Numbered from the stretch's first letter, positions 1-7,108 are shown. The stretch: DNA of 64,000 nt from Nibribacter roseus (GCF_042662225.1 NZ_JBHSYQ010000015.1:434001-498000); one strand, 5' to 3'. A program made the numbers and translations. Notes: generated by a model not told the origin, from the sequence alone.

Positions 1-1574
1 GGACGAGCGGGAGCTTCGCTTCTCGCTCTCGGCGCACGTGCCGGAGCACAACTTCTACCGGCGGCTGAAGGAGAGGCTGGACCTCTCGTTCCTTTATGAG
101 CTGACCGCTTCCTGCTACGGGCGCTGCGGCCAGCAGTCCATCGACCCGGTGGTGTTCTTCAAGCTCTGCCTGGTGGGCTACCTGGAGAACATCGCCAGTG
201 ACAGGAAGCTCATCGAGCACTGCGGCCTCCGGCTGGACCTCCTGTACTTCCTGGGCTACCAGCTCGACGAGCCGCTGCCCTGGCACTCCACCGTCTCCCG
301 TACCCGGCAACTGCTGCCCGAGCCGCTCTTCGAGGAGGTCTTCACCCGCGTGCTCTCCCTGTGCGCGGAGGCGGGCATGGTGGCGGGCCACACCCAGGCG
401 GTGGACTCCGCCCTAATCAAGGCCAACGCCTCCATGGACTCGCTGGAGCTGAAGGTGCCGCGGCATACATTGGATGCCCACCTGGCGCAAGTCCGGGCCA
501 TCAGCCGCGGGGACCGGAAAGCGAGGGTCAACAAAGCTACTCCTCAGCAGCGGTCCGTCTCGGCCAGCGCCGACGAGCTGCGGGAGATCAGGGCCCGCAA
601 CCGGAAGTGGAGCCTGGAGCAGGACCTTAGGCCGGGAGCCCACAACAAAGGCAGCAAGTACACCTCCAATAAGACGCACTACTCCCCCGTGGACCCGGAT
701 GCGCGCATCGCCGTCAAACCGGGCAAGGCCCGCAAGCTCTGCTACCTGGCCCAGCTCTCGGTGGATACCTCCCACCACACCATCACCCACGTGCAGGCGG
801 ACCTTGCCGACAGGAAAGACAACCAGTGCCTGCCCCGGCTGCTCGAGGTCCTTACCCAGCGGCTGAAACAGGTAAACCTGAGCTGTAGCCATATTCTGAC
901 GGATGCGGGCTACTCCTCGGGCGAGAACTACGCCTTGCTTGAGCAGGAAAGCATTACGGCCTTCATCCCGCCGCACGGCACCTACAAAGGCGGGCCCGAG
1001 GGATTCAGCTACGATAAAAAAGAGGACTGCTGGGTCTGCCCGCAGGGGAAGAGGGCCACGTTCAGGAAGGTGAAGGTGGAGCCGAAAAACAACATCAAGA
1101 AGAAAATCTACTTTATCACCCGCAGGGACTGCAAGGGCTGCCCTCTTCGGGAAAGCTGCATCGGCAGGAGCCATGAGAAGAAGGTGGAGATCACCTATTA
1201 CCGGGAGGAGTACGAGCGGGCGATAGCCAGACTCAAAAGCCGCTACGGGCGGAGGATGAAGGGGCTCAGGCAGGCCACCGTGGAGCCGGTGCTGGGCACG
1301 CTCATCAACTTCATGGGCCTGAGGAAGATCAACACCAGGGGGATCAAGCAGGCCCGCAAAGTGATGCTCTTGGCTGCCGCGGCCTATAACCTCAAAAAAC
1401 TGCTGCTTTACAAACCTAGAAAGAGCCAAACCGCTGCCATGGCACTGCCAAGGCCTTCTGTGGCTGCGCTTTTCAGGCGGTTTTGGACCGCAGAGATCAG
1501 GAAGTCATCCCGAAATAGCCAGATATTGATTTGGCCGCTCGTTGTTAGCCCAGAGTTGTGCAACAGCTACCAAT
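1..1574 (+). mobile_element. IS1182-family insertion sequence, left end outside window
   Basis: The first ~1.57 kb is visibly more GC-rich than the DNA to its right and is filled by one transposase frame. The left terminus lies outside the window. The right end is placed by inference near 1555-1574, around the sequence GTTGTGCAACAGC, because beyond it the composition changes to that of the gene-cassette region and a putative attC core (1575-1581) begins. No second inverted repeat or target duplication can be seen, so the boundary is approximate. Confidence 0.6.
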
Positions 1575-1585
1575 GTTGGTGGTAG
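2..1585 (+). CDS. IS1182-family DDE transposase (5' end outside window)
   Basis: Catalyses cut-and-paste movement of the IS. The reading frame is open from base 2, so the true start is off the left edge; the first in-window start candidate is GTG at 38. Counting from that GTG, an N-terminal DUF772-like domain (IDPVVFFKLCLVGYLENI) is followed by a likely DDE triad: Asp at about 123 (AVDSALIKANAS), Asp at about 289 (ILTDAGYSSGENY) and Glu at about 416 (ATVEPVLGTLINFMGLRKI). A cysteine cluster (CWVCPQGK, then CKGCPLRESC) sits between the last two, as is common in the DDE_Tnp_1_6 group. The tail after KKLLLYK resembles read-through of the IS end rather than a domain. Catalytic residues look intact. 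Confidence 0.9.
   Translation, partial: DERELRFSLSAHVPEHNFYRRLKERLDLSFLYELTASCYGRCGQQSIDPVVFFKLCLVGYLENIASDRKLIEHCGLRLDLLYFLGYQLDEPLPWHSTVSRTRQLLPEPLFEEVFTRVLSLCAEAGMVAGHTQAVDSALIKANASMDSLELKVPRHTLDAHLAQVRAISRGDRKARVNKATPQQRSVSASADELREIRARNRKWSLEQDLRPGAHNKGSKYTSNKTHYSPVDPDARIAVKPGKARKLCYLAQLSVDTSHHTITHVQADLADRKDNQCLPRLLEVLTQRLKQVNLSCSHILTDAGYSSGENYALLEQESITAFIPPHGTYKGGPEGFSYDKKEDCWVCPQGKRATFRKVKVEPKNNIKKKIYFITRRDCKGCPLRESCIGRSHEKKVEITYYREEYERAIARLKSRYGRRMKGLRQATVEPVLGTLINFMGLRKINTRGIKQARKVMLLAAAAYNLKKLLLYKPRKSQTAAMALPRPSVAALFRRFWTAEIRKSSRNSQILIWPLVVSPELCNSYQCWW
1575..1581 (-). other. Possible residual attC core (R'') left of the lipoprotein cassette
   Basis: Plus-strand GTTGGTG lies 11 bp from the stop of the 1593-2084 gene, the same spacing seen between stop and core in the neighbouring cassettes. 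It differs at one base from GTTGATG, the partner core at the other end of this cassette (2103-2109 read on the minus strand). The rest of the expected attC is absent and the IS lies there instead, suggesting the IS inserted into the recombination site. This is inference from one 7-mer. Confidence 0.35.
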
Positions 1586-1592
1586 TGCTTTT

Positions 1593-2084
1593 TTAGTTCT
1601 TTTCTTTCCTGAATATCATTACAGTACCTTCATCTGGGTCACCATAGTTAAAGATGATTCCGTTGGCTTTGTTTTCACCTAGTAGTCCCGCATAATTCAT
1701 TTCATCAGGCGCGGAATCTAGTAATATTCCCCAGTGCTTCTTTATTCCCCTTGAGCCATAGTCCACACTTCCAACCGTTTCCAGGGTCCATTCTCCTTTT
1801 CTAGTGACGCCATTCAAGTAATTATATTCACCTGTGGCAGAAACTCTGAAAAAAGGTATTTCTTTTATCTCATAGGTTTTATCTGCTTTGATGATAATCG
1901 TGGGTTGGCGTCTTCTAATTTTATTTTTGTCTAGATTATAGTTTACAGTCTGTTTATCAAACCTATAAACTCCCACTACATCCTCTATTCTTGGTTCTTC
2001 TGTCAGATATTCATCTGCATATGGGCTGTAAAAACAACTTGTTACCAAAATCAGCAAGAAGCAGGGCGAAACTAGATTTTTCAT
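1593..2084 (-). CDS. Hypothetical lipoprotein in a gene cassette
   Basis: Family not recognised. The chosen start (ATG at 2084) gives MKNLVSPCFLLILVTSC, a short lipoprotein signal with lipobox LVTSC, so the mature protein would begin at Cys17 and be membrane anchored. Upstream in-frame ATG (2099) and TTG (2108) codons exist, but the latter falls inside the recombination core. The mature part is about 147 residues, mostly beta-rich/hydrophilic (YRFDKQTVNYNLDKNK; GEWTLETVGSVDYGS; GTVMIFRKEKN), and resembles small lipocalin-like stress or immunity lipoproteins only in general style. The gene fills its cassette, with the stop 11 bp from the putative attC core. Composition is lower in GC than the core genes. 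Confidence 0.7.
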   Translation of the reverse strand: MKNLVSPCFLLILVTSCFYSPYADEYLTEEPRIEDVVGVYRFDKQTVNYNLDKNKIRRRQPTIIIKADKTYEIKEIPFFRVSATGEYNYLNGVTRKGEWTLETVGSVDYGSRGIKKHWGILLDSAPDEMNYAGLLGENKANGIIFNYGDPDEGTVMIFRKEKN

Positions 2085-2102
2085 TTTAACTATTTGCATT
2101 AC

Positions 2103-2169
2103 CATCAACGGTTTGGCTTAATGGCGGTGGAGGCCGTCGGCCGATGCTGGCGTTTAGCTCTTGTTGTAG
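2103..2169 (-). other. attC-like recombination site 3 (67 bp)
   Basis: Plus strand begins CATCAACGG and ends TTGTTGTAG. The centre carries the palindrome GGCCGTCGGCC, flanked by partly complementary arms (GCTTAATGGCG and GGCGTTTAGC). On the minus strand the right core (CTACAAC) is the exact reverse complement of the core (GTTGTAG) at the far end of the 2182-2736 cassette, as expected when a circular cassette has integrated through one core. Neither core fits the classical RYYYAAC/GTTRRRY consensus fully, but the pairing is exact. Confidence 0.7.
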
Positions 2170-2181
2170 AACGAATTTCTT

Positions 2182-2736
2182 TTAGCTTATCCAGCATCCA
2201 TATTTATTAATTAACTTCCAACTGCTTTCATTAGCTTTTTCATAGATGAATACGCAGGCATGGGCGCAGACACTTCCACAATAAAAGTATTTCCAGAACA
2301 TTACCTTTCTCTTGTCCACGGAGAACAATGGAATTGTAATGTGATGGACATTATTTCCTGAGGATTTAACCATTTTTGAACCATTGAAATCAGTTTCCCA
2401 GTTTCCCTGCACTTCTGATTCATATTGCTGACTTAAAAAATCTATGTCTTCCTTGCTGAAGATAGTGTCCTGTTTTAGGAAGTGATAGAATTTAGACTCA
2501 AAAGATAAGGTATCTTCAAAAGGGCCACCCACATGAATCATGGCTGCTTTCCAACTAATGGATTTTTTGAAAATCTTCTTAAGTCCACGTTTCCTATCTT
2601 CAGTATACTTTGGAGTATTTAAAATCTCCCACTGCACAAATTGTTCAATTTCTGAATCAGCTACCATTGAGCTATAGCTTTGCCCATAACCAAAAATGGA
2701 ATTCAGTAAGAGAATTACTAGGAGAGCTTTCTTCAT
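2182..2736 (-). CDS. Hypothetical secreted protein in a gene cassette
   Basis: No family recognised. The 184-residue product starts with a clear signal peptide (MKKALLVILLLNSIFGYGQS, cleavage likely near GYG-QS), so it is exported to the periplasm or beyond. The C-terminus is cysteine-containing (FYCGSVCAHACVFIYEKA and KYGCWIS), compatible with disulfides in an extracytoplasmic protein. A middle segment (FLSQQYESEVQGNWETDF) and the final beta-like strand hint at a small globular domain. The start ATG lies 13 bp after the attC core and the stop 12 bp before the next one, so the gene occupies essentially the whole cassette, with no visible promoter of its own. Confidence 0.72.
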   Translation of the reverse strand: MKKALLVILLLNSIFGYGQSYSSMVADSEIEQFVQWEILNTPKYTEDRKRGLKKIFKKSISWKAAMIHVGGPFEDTLSFESKFYHFLKQDTIFSKEDIDFLSQQYESEVQGNWETDFNGSKMVKSSGNNVHHITIPLFSVDKRKVMFWKYFYCGSVCAHACVFIYEKANESSWKLINKYGCWIS

Positions 2737-2748
2737 GTTTTATTTGAC

Positions 2749-2817
2749 CTACAACGGTCTCATATAAACAACGAGCAAGGCCGTCAGCCGTAGCATGATT
2801 TTTATATAATGTTGAGT
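2749..2817 (-). other. attC-like recombination site 2 (69 bp)
   Basis: Plus strand begins CTACAACGG and ends ATGTTGAGT. The centre is GGCCGTCAGCC, and the arms contain the complementary runs CATATAAA and TTTTTATAT. Read on the minus strand, the core ACTCAAC fits RYYYAAC and is the exact reverse complement of GTTGAGT, the core at the other end of the 2831-3492 cassette (3505-3511). Length and CAACGG start match the two neighbouring sites. Confidence 0.75.
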
Positions 2818-2830
2818 GGTGTTATTTTTT

Positions 2831-3492
2831 CTATATACCTGACCATTCTTCAAACCTCTGGTCAATACGTTTTCTTATCATGTCGTAGTTATCCCACGTG
2901 TCCTTTACATAATAAAGTGAAGGCAGCTCCTCTGCAAGCGTTGCCTCCAAATCAGAAAGGTATTGGCCTTTCTCGAAGTCGAAGTAGTCGGATGTGAAGT
3001 CTGCCCCAGTCTCGTTGAGTTCATCTGTCGAGAAAATTCCGTCCAAGTACTCAAAGTAGAACCTTGTCCAGTAATGATTTTTTCCTTTACCCTTCTTATC
3101 TCGTCGGGATACTCTTGCAGGAGCAAATTGCTTGAAAGGTCGTTGTCGATAATCCAGTTAATGTATAGACCTGTGTGGACGTAGGCTTGGTAATCATCTA
3201 ATCCCTCAGGGAAGTCCCCACCCAAGTGCCATTTGGCTTTGTCGTAAGAAACTGTTTCCCTGACGTCTTTTGGTGATTCCTTACCTATTCTGTAACCCTT
3301 GCCTAAATACTGCTCTGCGGTTTGCTCCAATTCAGCTAATGCTTTTTCATCTGAGCCGCAGCCTCTGGTAATTTTAGCTACTACCGTTTTACCAACCTTT
3401 CCTTTAGAAATATATAAAAGCTTACCCTCTGCCTCCAGTTTTACAAAGTCGGTGGTTATTCTGTTTTCTTTTATGAGGTAAAGCTGATTCAT
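2831..3492 (-). pseudogene. DUF7832-like gene with a single frameshift, in a gene cassette
   Basis: Two overlapping frames make one protein. The 5' part (ATG at 3492, MNQLYLIKENRITTDFVKL) carries a segment typical of DUF7832-like proteins (YDKAKWHLGGDFP, then AYVHTGLYINWIIDN) and drifts out of frame after KEKIITGQ near 3062. The family-like sequence resumes in another frame as FYFEYLDGIFSTDELNE and ends KRIDQRFEEWSGI with the stop at 2831. Inserting one base around 3062-3063 restores a continuous ~220-residue protein. Function is unknown; relatives often occur among toxin-immunity or accessory genes. It could be a genuine inactivating deletion or a sequencing error. The stop 13 bp from the attC core supports the frame ending at 2831 as the original one. 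Confidence 0.72.
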
Positions 3493-3504
3493 ATGTATAA
3501 CACC

Positions 3505-3572
3505 ACTCAACGGCTAGTGTAAGCGGCGGGCGAGGCCGTCGGCCGAAGGCTGGCGTTTACACCTTGTTGGGT
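3505..3572 (-). other. attC-like recombination site 1 (68 bp)
   Basis: The best of the three sites. Minus strand begins ACCCAAC (perfect RYYYAAC) and ends GTTGAGT (perfect GTTRRRY). The arms GTGTAAACGCC and GCCGCTTACAC pair imperfectly around the GGCCGACGGCC centre, leaving unpaired bases as in folded attC hairpins. ACCCAAC is the exact reverse complement of GTTGGGT at 3989-3995, the far core of the next cassette. Confidence 0.8.
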
Positions 3573-3608
3573 GACGTTGTTTTTCTTGCGCCGCCCACTG
3601 ATTTTTTT

Positions 3609-3648
3609 CTGTTTTTGCCCTGTTTTCAGAAAAGTAGCCTGAAAACAG
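3609..3648. repeat. Short palindromic repeat copy 1
   Basis: CTGTTTTTGCCCTGTTTTCAG then GAAAAGTAGCCTGAAAACAG: an imperfect palindrome of the window-wide family, lying inside the non-coding cassette. Confidence 0.65.
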
Positions 3649-3678
3649 GTAATCGGAGAGTCTTACTTTTTCCTTCTG

Positions 3679-3720
3679 TGCGTTTTTGGCTTGTTTTCCC
3701 GAAATCAGGCTGAAAACGCA
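3679..3720. repeat. Short palindromic repeat copy 2
   Basis: Arms TGCGTTTTTGGCTTG and CAGGCTGAAAACGCA around TTTTCCCGAAAT. It lies 30 bp from copy 1 in the same cassette; the outer bases (TGCG/CGCA) differ from the family CTG/CAG but pair with each other. Confidence 0.65.
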
Positions 3721-3988
3721 TTGCAGAAGTCGGAGTGCACGCATTGCTGATAAATTCCTTTGCACGCATTTTGCGTCGATTCTTGCTCAAACGCAACGTC
3801 AATTCCTCTTCTGCAACTTTTGCTACTCTTGCTGATCAAAGTCGGGCGGCGTTCCCCAACTTTTGCTAAGGTAATTTACTTCTTCTGCTGGTTTTCTTCT
3901 GCTACTACTGCAGATTTTATTCAGCTTCTGCTACTCCTGCTGATAAATTTTTCTGCTGTGCCAGTTGGTGAAAAGTTCTCACAATGAC

Positions 3989-4046
3989 ACCCAACTACCG
4001 GCTAGCAGGAGTCGGACTCCCACTATCTGCACTGTATGTGTAGTTT
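3989..4046 (-). other. Outer cassette junction, possible degenerate attC or array end
   Basis: The minus-strand core GTTGGGT (3989-3995) fits GTTRRRY and pairs with the cassette's own distal core. Beyond it are AACTAC/GTAGTT (3993-3998 and 4040-4045) and an inner near-palindrome GGAGTC-G-GACTCC (4009-4021). The site lacks the GGCCG centre of the other three and no gene follows it, so this may be a different attC type, a decayed site or the original insertion point. Confidence 0.4.
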
Positions 4047-4228
4047 GTCTTATCCGTAATGTTACGGTTTATTTTTTTGAGACTTTTCCCTTTACTAATT
4101 CAATATACACGTAAGGCGGCTTATTTACAACAGAATTGTAAAAGGCTCTTTTAAATGCTGAAGAAGAGGACTTCTATTGAATGAAAGCAAAAACTGTCAG
4201 AAAGAAAGGCAGGAGAGGGAGGGATATA

Positions 4229-4266
4229 ACCGTAAGCTAAACGTTTATAAACGTTTAGCTTACGGT
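4229..4266. repeat. Perfect 38-bp palindrome
   Basis: The left half ACCGTAAGCTAAACGTTTA is followed directly by its exact reverse complement, with no spacer (centre between 4247 and 4248). It lies between the cassette array and the TPR gene. No gene, T-run or family copy elsewhere in the window explains it. The rest of 4047-4364 shows only one short palindromic repeat (4302-4341). Confidence 0.9.
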
Positions 4267-4301
4267 GAACTATGGCTACGGAAGTTCCATGAAGTAATTT
4301 G

Positions 4302-4341
4302 CTGTTTTAGGGCTGATTTCACCAAAATGGCCCTAAAACAG
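4302..4341. repeat. Short palindromic repeat copy 3
   Basis: CTGTTTTAGGGC and GCCCTAAAACAG form a perfect 12-bp stem around a 16-nt middle. It lies 24 bp past the stop of the minus-strand TPR gene, where it could also end transcription. Confidence 0.75.
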
Positions 4342-4364
4342 AATAGTATGCATGCCAACTTTTT

Positions 4365-4703
4365 CTAATCGTCTTCGTAATCTAAACCCATTATCTTGTT
4401 GTACGCTCCCTGTAGTTCAGAAAAGGCGTGCATCTGGCCTTGCTGGCGGCTTACCTGCATACCTTTCTGGTAAGCCTGTTTGGCTAGCTCAGTTTCATTC
4501 AGCTGTAGGTAAAGGCTGGCAACATGATAGTAGGTGCCCACATAGTCGGGGTGCTCGCTCAACAGCTTTTCATAGAAAAAACGGGCTTTTTCTACGTCCG
4601 TAGGCCTGTATTCCGTAGCAATGGCGTACATCGTGAACGGGTCATTGGGGTCTTCTTCGTAGAAGGCCAGTAGTTGGGTCAATCTGCTGTTGGGCGTTTC
4701 CAT
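4365..4703 (-). CDS. Small tetratricopeptide-repeat protein
   Basis: The 112-residue cytoplasmic protein has no signal peptide. It contains about two TPR units: residues ~20-50 (FTMYAIATEYRP then EKARFFYEKLLSEHPDY) and ~53-85 (GTYYHVASLYLQLNETELAKQAYQKGMQ), with the usual small/large residue spacing of paired helices. TPRs bind partner proteins, and the partner here is unknown. The gene is transcribed divergently from etfB with about 60 bp between starts, a compact shared promoter region. The acidic end (LDYEDD) follows a last amphipathic helix. Homologues are common as short TPR proteins next to core genes in this group; no enzymatic role is suggested. Confidence 0.85.
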   Translation of the reverse strand: METPNSRLTQLLAFYEEDPNDPFTMYAIATEYRPTDVEKARFFYEKLLSEHPDYVGTYYHVASLYLQLNETELAKQAYQKGMQVSRQQGQMHAFSELQGAYNKIMGLDYEDD

Positions 4704-4763
4704 TTGAATAATTATTCTTTAACTTGCCCACAAATTTAGTCAAATCCGCTAACCCTAAGTCAA

Positions 4764-5501
4764 ATGAAGATCTTAGTTTGCATTAGCAACGTGCCCGATA
4801 CCACCACTAAAATTACCTTCACCCCAGACGGTAAGGAGTTTAACACCAGTGGCGTGCAGTTCGTGATAAATCCCTATGATGAATACGCCCTTACCCGCGC
4901 CATTGAGCTGAAAGAAGCCCAGGGCGGAAGCGTAACCGTACTCAACGTTGGCGAAGCTGACACCGAACCTAATATCCGCAAGGCGCTGGCCATTGGAGCC
5001 GATGATGCCATTAGAGTAAACATAAAACCCACCGATGCTTTTCTAGTTTCGCAGCAAATTGCGCACTACGCCAAAGAAGGCGGCTATGACCTGATCTTGA
5101 TGGGGCGCGAGTCAATTGACTATAACGGCTTTCAGGTGCACGGCATGGTAGGGGAGCTAATGGGAATACCTACCGTTGCGCCGGCCATAAAATTAGAGGT
5201 AAACGGCACTACCGCCACCCTGGAGCGTGAGATTGAAGGTGGTAAAGAAATCATAGATGTAGCCTTGCCATTGGTAGCCAGCTGTCAGCAGCCTATGGCC
5301 GAGCCACGCATACCAAACATGCGCGGAATCATGACTGCACGTACCAAACCCCTAAAAGTAGTGGAGCCGGTAGGGCAGGAGGCCAAAACCAGCGTACAGC
5401 ACTATGAGCTGCCACCGGCTAAGTCGGGCGTGAAAATGATTGACGCCGAAAATGCCGGTGAGTTGATTAAATTATTACGTAACGAAGCTAAAGTTCTATA
5501 A
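4764..5501 (+). CDS. etfB: Electron transfer flavoprotein subunit beta (EtfB/FixA family)
   Basis: Forms the EtfAB heterodimer, which binds FAD and AMP and carries electrons from acyl-CoA and similar dehydrogenases to the quinone pool. The 245-residue length fits the family. The N-terminal strand MKILVCISNVPDTTTKI, the nucleotide-binding LIKPTDAF-like and DLILMGRESIDYNGFQV segments and the C-terminal beta-subunit signature (LPLVASCQQPMAEPRIPNM, about residues 168-186) are all present. It lies two bases from etfA, so the pair is one transcriptional unit. No extra domains; the start is the first ATG and is well placed. Confidence 0.96.
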   Translation: MKILVCISNVPDTTTKITFTPDGKEFNTSGVQFVINPYDEYALTRAIELKEAQGGSVTVLNVGEADTEPNIRKALAIGADDAIRVNIKPTDAFLVSQQIAHYAKEGGYDLILMGRESIDYNGFQVHGMVGELMGIPTVAPAIKLEVNGTTATLEREIEGGKEIIDVALPLVASCQQPMAEPRIPNMRGIMTARTKPLKVVEPVGQEAKTSVQHYELPPAKSGVKMIDAENAGELIKLLRNEAKVL

Positions 5502-5503
5502 GC

Positions 5504-6472
5504 ATGTCAGTATTAGTAGTGATAGAATGCGCGAACGGCGAAGTGAAGAAGTCTTCTCTGGAAGCAGCTTCTTACGGGAGCAAAGTAGCAAGTACTTTAG
5601 GTACCACGGCCACGGCAGTGGCCATTGGGGATGTTCAGCCCGGTGCCCTTACCGGTTTAGGCGCCCAGGGAATTTCCAAAGTGCTTTTAGACAATGATAC
5701 CCGCTTGCATAATTTTGTAGGTTCGGCTTATGTAAAAGTTATTGCCAAGGCAGCTGCACAGGAAAACTCAAATGTTATAGTGCTGTCTAATTCAAATATA
5801 GGCGCCGCCATTGGTTCGCGTTTGGCCGTGCAGCTGGGCGCAAGTTTAGCTACTAATGTAGTGGCACTGCCTGAAATCTCAGGAGCTACCTTTACTGTGC
5901 GCCGCGGCGTGTTCTCTGGCAAGGCGTTCTCAAACGTAGAGCTTACTGCAGATAAAAAGATTATTGCAGTTAAGAAAAACGCAATAGAAATAGAAGAAGC
6001 CGCTGGGGGTACTGCCACCGTCGAAAATTTCTCAGCAGATCTTTCTGATGCTGATTTTGCCACGGCTCCCAAAGAAACCATCAAGCAGTCCGGTGACATT
6101 CTGTTAACCGAGGCAGACCTGGTAGTTTCAGGTGGACGTGGACTCAAAGGGCCAGAGAACTGGCATCTGATTGAAGATTTAGCCAAGGCCTTAGGAGCCG
6201 CCACCGCTTGTTCTAAACCAGTGGCAGATGTGGGCTGGAGACCTCACCACGAGCACGTAGGCCAGACCGGTATCACCGTTAGCCCTAATTTATACATAGC
6301 CGTGGGTATCTCCGGAGCTATTCAGCACCTGGCAGGGGTAAACTCTTCTAAAGTAATTGTCGTTATCAATAAAGACCCAGAGGCGCCTTTCTTCAAAGCC
6401 GCCGATTACGGTATAGTAGGCGATGCCATGGAAGTTGTTCCTAAATTGATAGAGGCCGCCAAGGCTTTATAG
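5504..6472 (+). CDS. etfA: Electron transfer flavoprotein subunit alpha
   Basis: Partner of EtfB, binding the redox-active FAD. The 322-residue protein has the N-terminal ETF alpha/beta fold (MSVLVVIECANGEVKKSSLEA) and the conserved C-terminal FAD domain: VSGGRGLKGPENWHL at about 207-221, then GWRPHHEHVGQTG, ISGAIQHLAGV and VVINKDPEAPFFKAADYG. All elements expected for FAD contact are present. It follows etfB by 2 bp and precedes the bifunctional-nuclease gene by 18 bp, so the three are probably co-transcribed. Confidence 0.97.
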   Translation: MSVLVVIECANGEVKKSSLEAASYGSKVASTLGTTATAVAIGDVQPGALTGLGAQGISKVLLDNDTRLHNFVGSAYVKVIAKAAAQENSNVIVLSNSNIGAAIGSRLAVQLGASLATNVVALPEISGATFTVRRGVFSGKAFSNVELTADKKIIAVKKNAIEIEEAAGGTATVENFSADLSDADFATAPKETIKQSGDILLTEADLVVSGGRGLKGPENWHLIEDLAKALGAATACSKPVADVGWRPHHEHVGQTGITVSPNLYIAVGISGAIQHLAGVNSSKVIVVINKDPEAPFFKAADYGIVGDAMEVVPKLIEAAKAL

Positions 6473-6490
6473 ACAAATAGAAGAGATATT

Positions 6491-7108
6491 GTGAAGAAAA
6501 TTGAGCTAGAGATTCTGGGTTTATCCTCCAGCCAGTCGCAGTCTGGGTCTTTTGCCCTTGTGTTGGGTGAGAAGGAGGGAAGCAGGCGGTTGCCTATCAT
6601 TATAGGTATGTTTGAGGCGCAGTCAATTGCCATCCAGATTGAGAAAATAAACCCTACGCGGCCGCTAACCCATGATCTGTTCAAATCTTTTGCCCAGCAA
6701 ATGGACGTGAGCGTGCGCGAAATCATGATTTCTGATCTAAAGGAAGGAGTATTTTTCTCTAAGATTGTGTGCACTGACGGCGAGAAGGAGTTTGAGCTAG
6801 ATGCCAGACCCTCTGATGCCATAGCCATAGGTCTTCGCTTTGGGGTTCCTATTTTCACAGTTGAGTCTGTTCTTTCTGAAGCCGGAATCATTTTAAGTGA
6901 CATGGATGAAGAGGAAGAAGATGAAGAAACTGATGAAATCCCTACTTCGTCTTCCTCCAGCAGCAGCGCATCGTCATCTTCTGCGTCGTCAGGTAAAATC
7001 TCAGAGGTGTCTGTAGATGAACTGAACACTATGCTGAACGAGGCCCTGGAGAAGGAAGATTATGAACGCGCGGCAAAAATAAGAGACGAGCTAAATAAAA
7101 GAGGTTAA
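6491..7108 (+). CDS. Bifunctional nuclease family protein with C-terminal UVR motif
   Basis: Belongs to the BFN (DUF151) family, described in plants and bacteria as having RNase/DNase activity; the cellular role in bacteria is unclear. The BFN domain spans about 1-135 (VLGEKEGSRRLPIIIGMFEA; RPLTHDLFKSF; LDARPSDAIAIGLRFGVPIF). A low-complexity acidic/serine linker follows (EEEEDEETDE then SSSSSSASSSS), then a UvrB/UvrC interaction motif at about 175-203 (LNEALEKEDYERAAKIRDEL). The start is GTG, giving the conserved KIELEILGLSSS beginning. It sits 18 bp after etfA and ends at a strong terminator, so it closes the etf operon. The BFN-UVR fusion is typical of Bacteroidota. Confidence 0.93.
   Translation: MKKIELEILGLSSSQSQSGSFALVLGEKEGSRRLPIIIGMFEAQSIAIQIEKINPTRPLTHDLFKSFAQQMDVSVREIMISDLKEGVFFSKIVCTDGEKEFELDARPSDAIAIGLRFGVPIFTVESVLSEAGIILSDMDEEEEDEETDEIPTSSSSSSSASSSSASSGKISEVSVDELNTMLNEALEKEDYERAAKIRDELNKRG

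Larger units (their letters stand above)
3573..3994 (-). other. Apparently non-coding gene cassette
   Basis: Bounded by matching cores (3566-3572 and 3989-3995) like the coding cassettes, but no convincing gene fills it. The longest minus frame (3514-3765) runs into the attC and through two palindromic repeats. The upstream half (about 3780-3960) is a degenerate simple repeat, AGCAGAAG/AGCAAAAG with CAGCAGGAGTAGCAG-type variants on the minus strand. It may carry a small RNA or regulatory element, or be decayed. Confidence 0.5.

Noticed and set aside
413..1429. Long minus-strand frame opposite the transposase
   Set aside because: It is a shadow of the transposase gene in GC-rich DNA, with repetitive hydrophobic-proline composition and no family motif.
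3514..3765. Minus-strand 83-codon frame in the non-coding cassette
   Set aside because: It runs into the attC and through two palindromic repeats, with no domain or good start context.
3760..3987. Plus-strand 75-codon frame rich in Leu runs
   Set aside because: It translates the degenerate repeat tract; orientation is opposite to the cassette genes.
4177..4368. Plus-strand 63-codon frame
   Set aside because: It is formed by the perfect palindrome and a dispersed repeat; no protein features.
6406..7029. 207-codon minus-strand frame across etfA end and the bifunctional nuclease gene
   Set aside because: Its serine/acid runs mirror the Ser-rich linker of the real gene, and two better genes occupy the plus strand.
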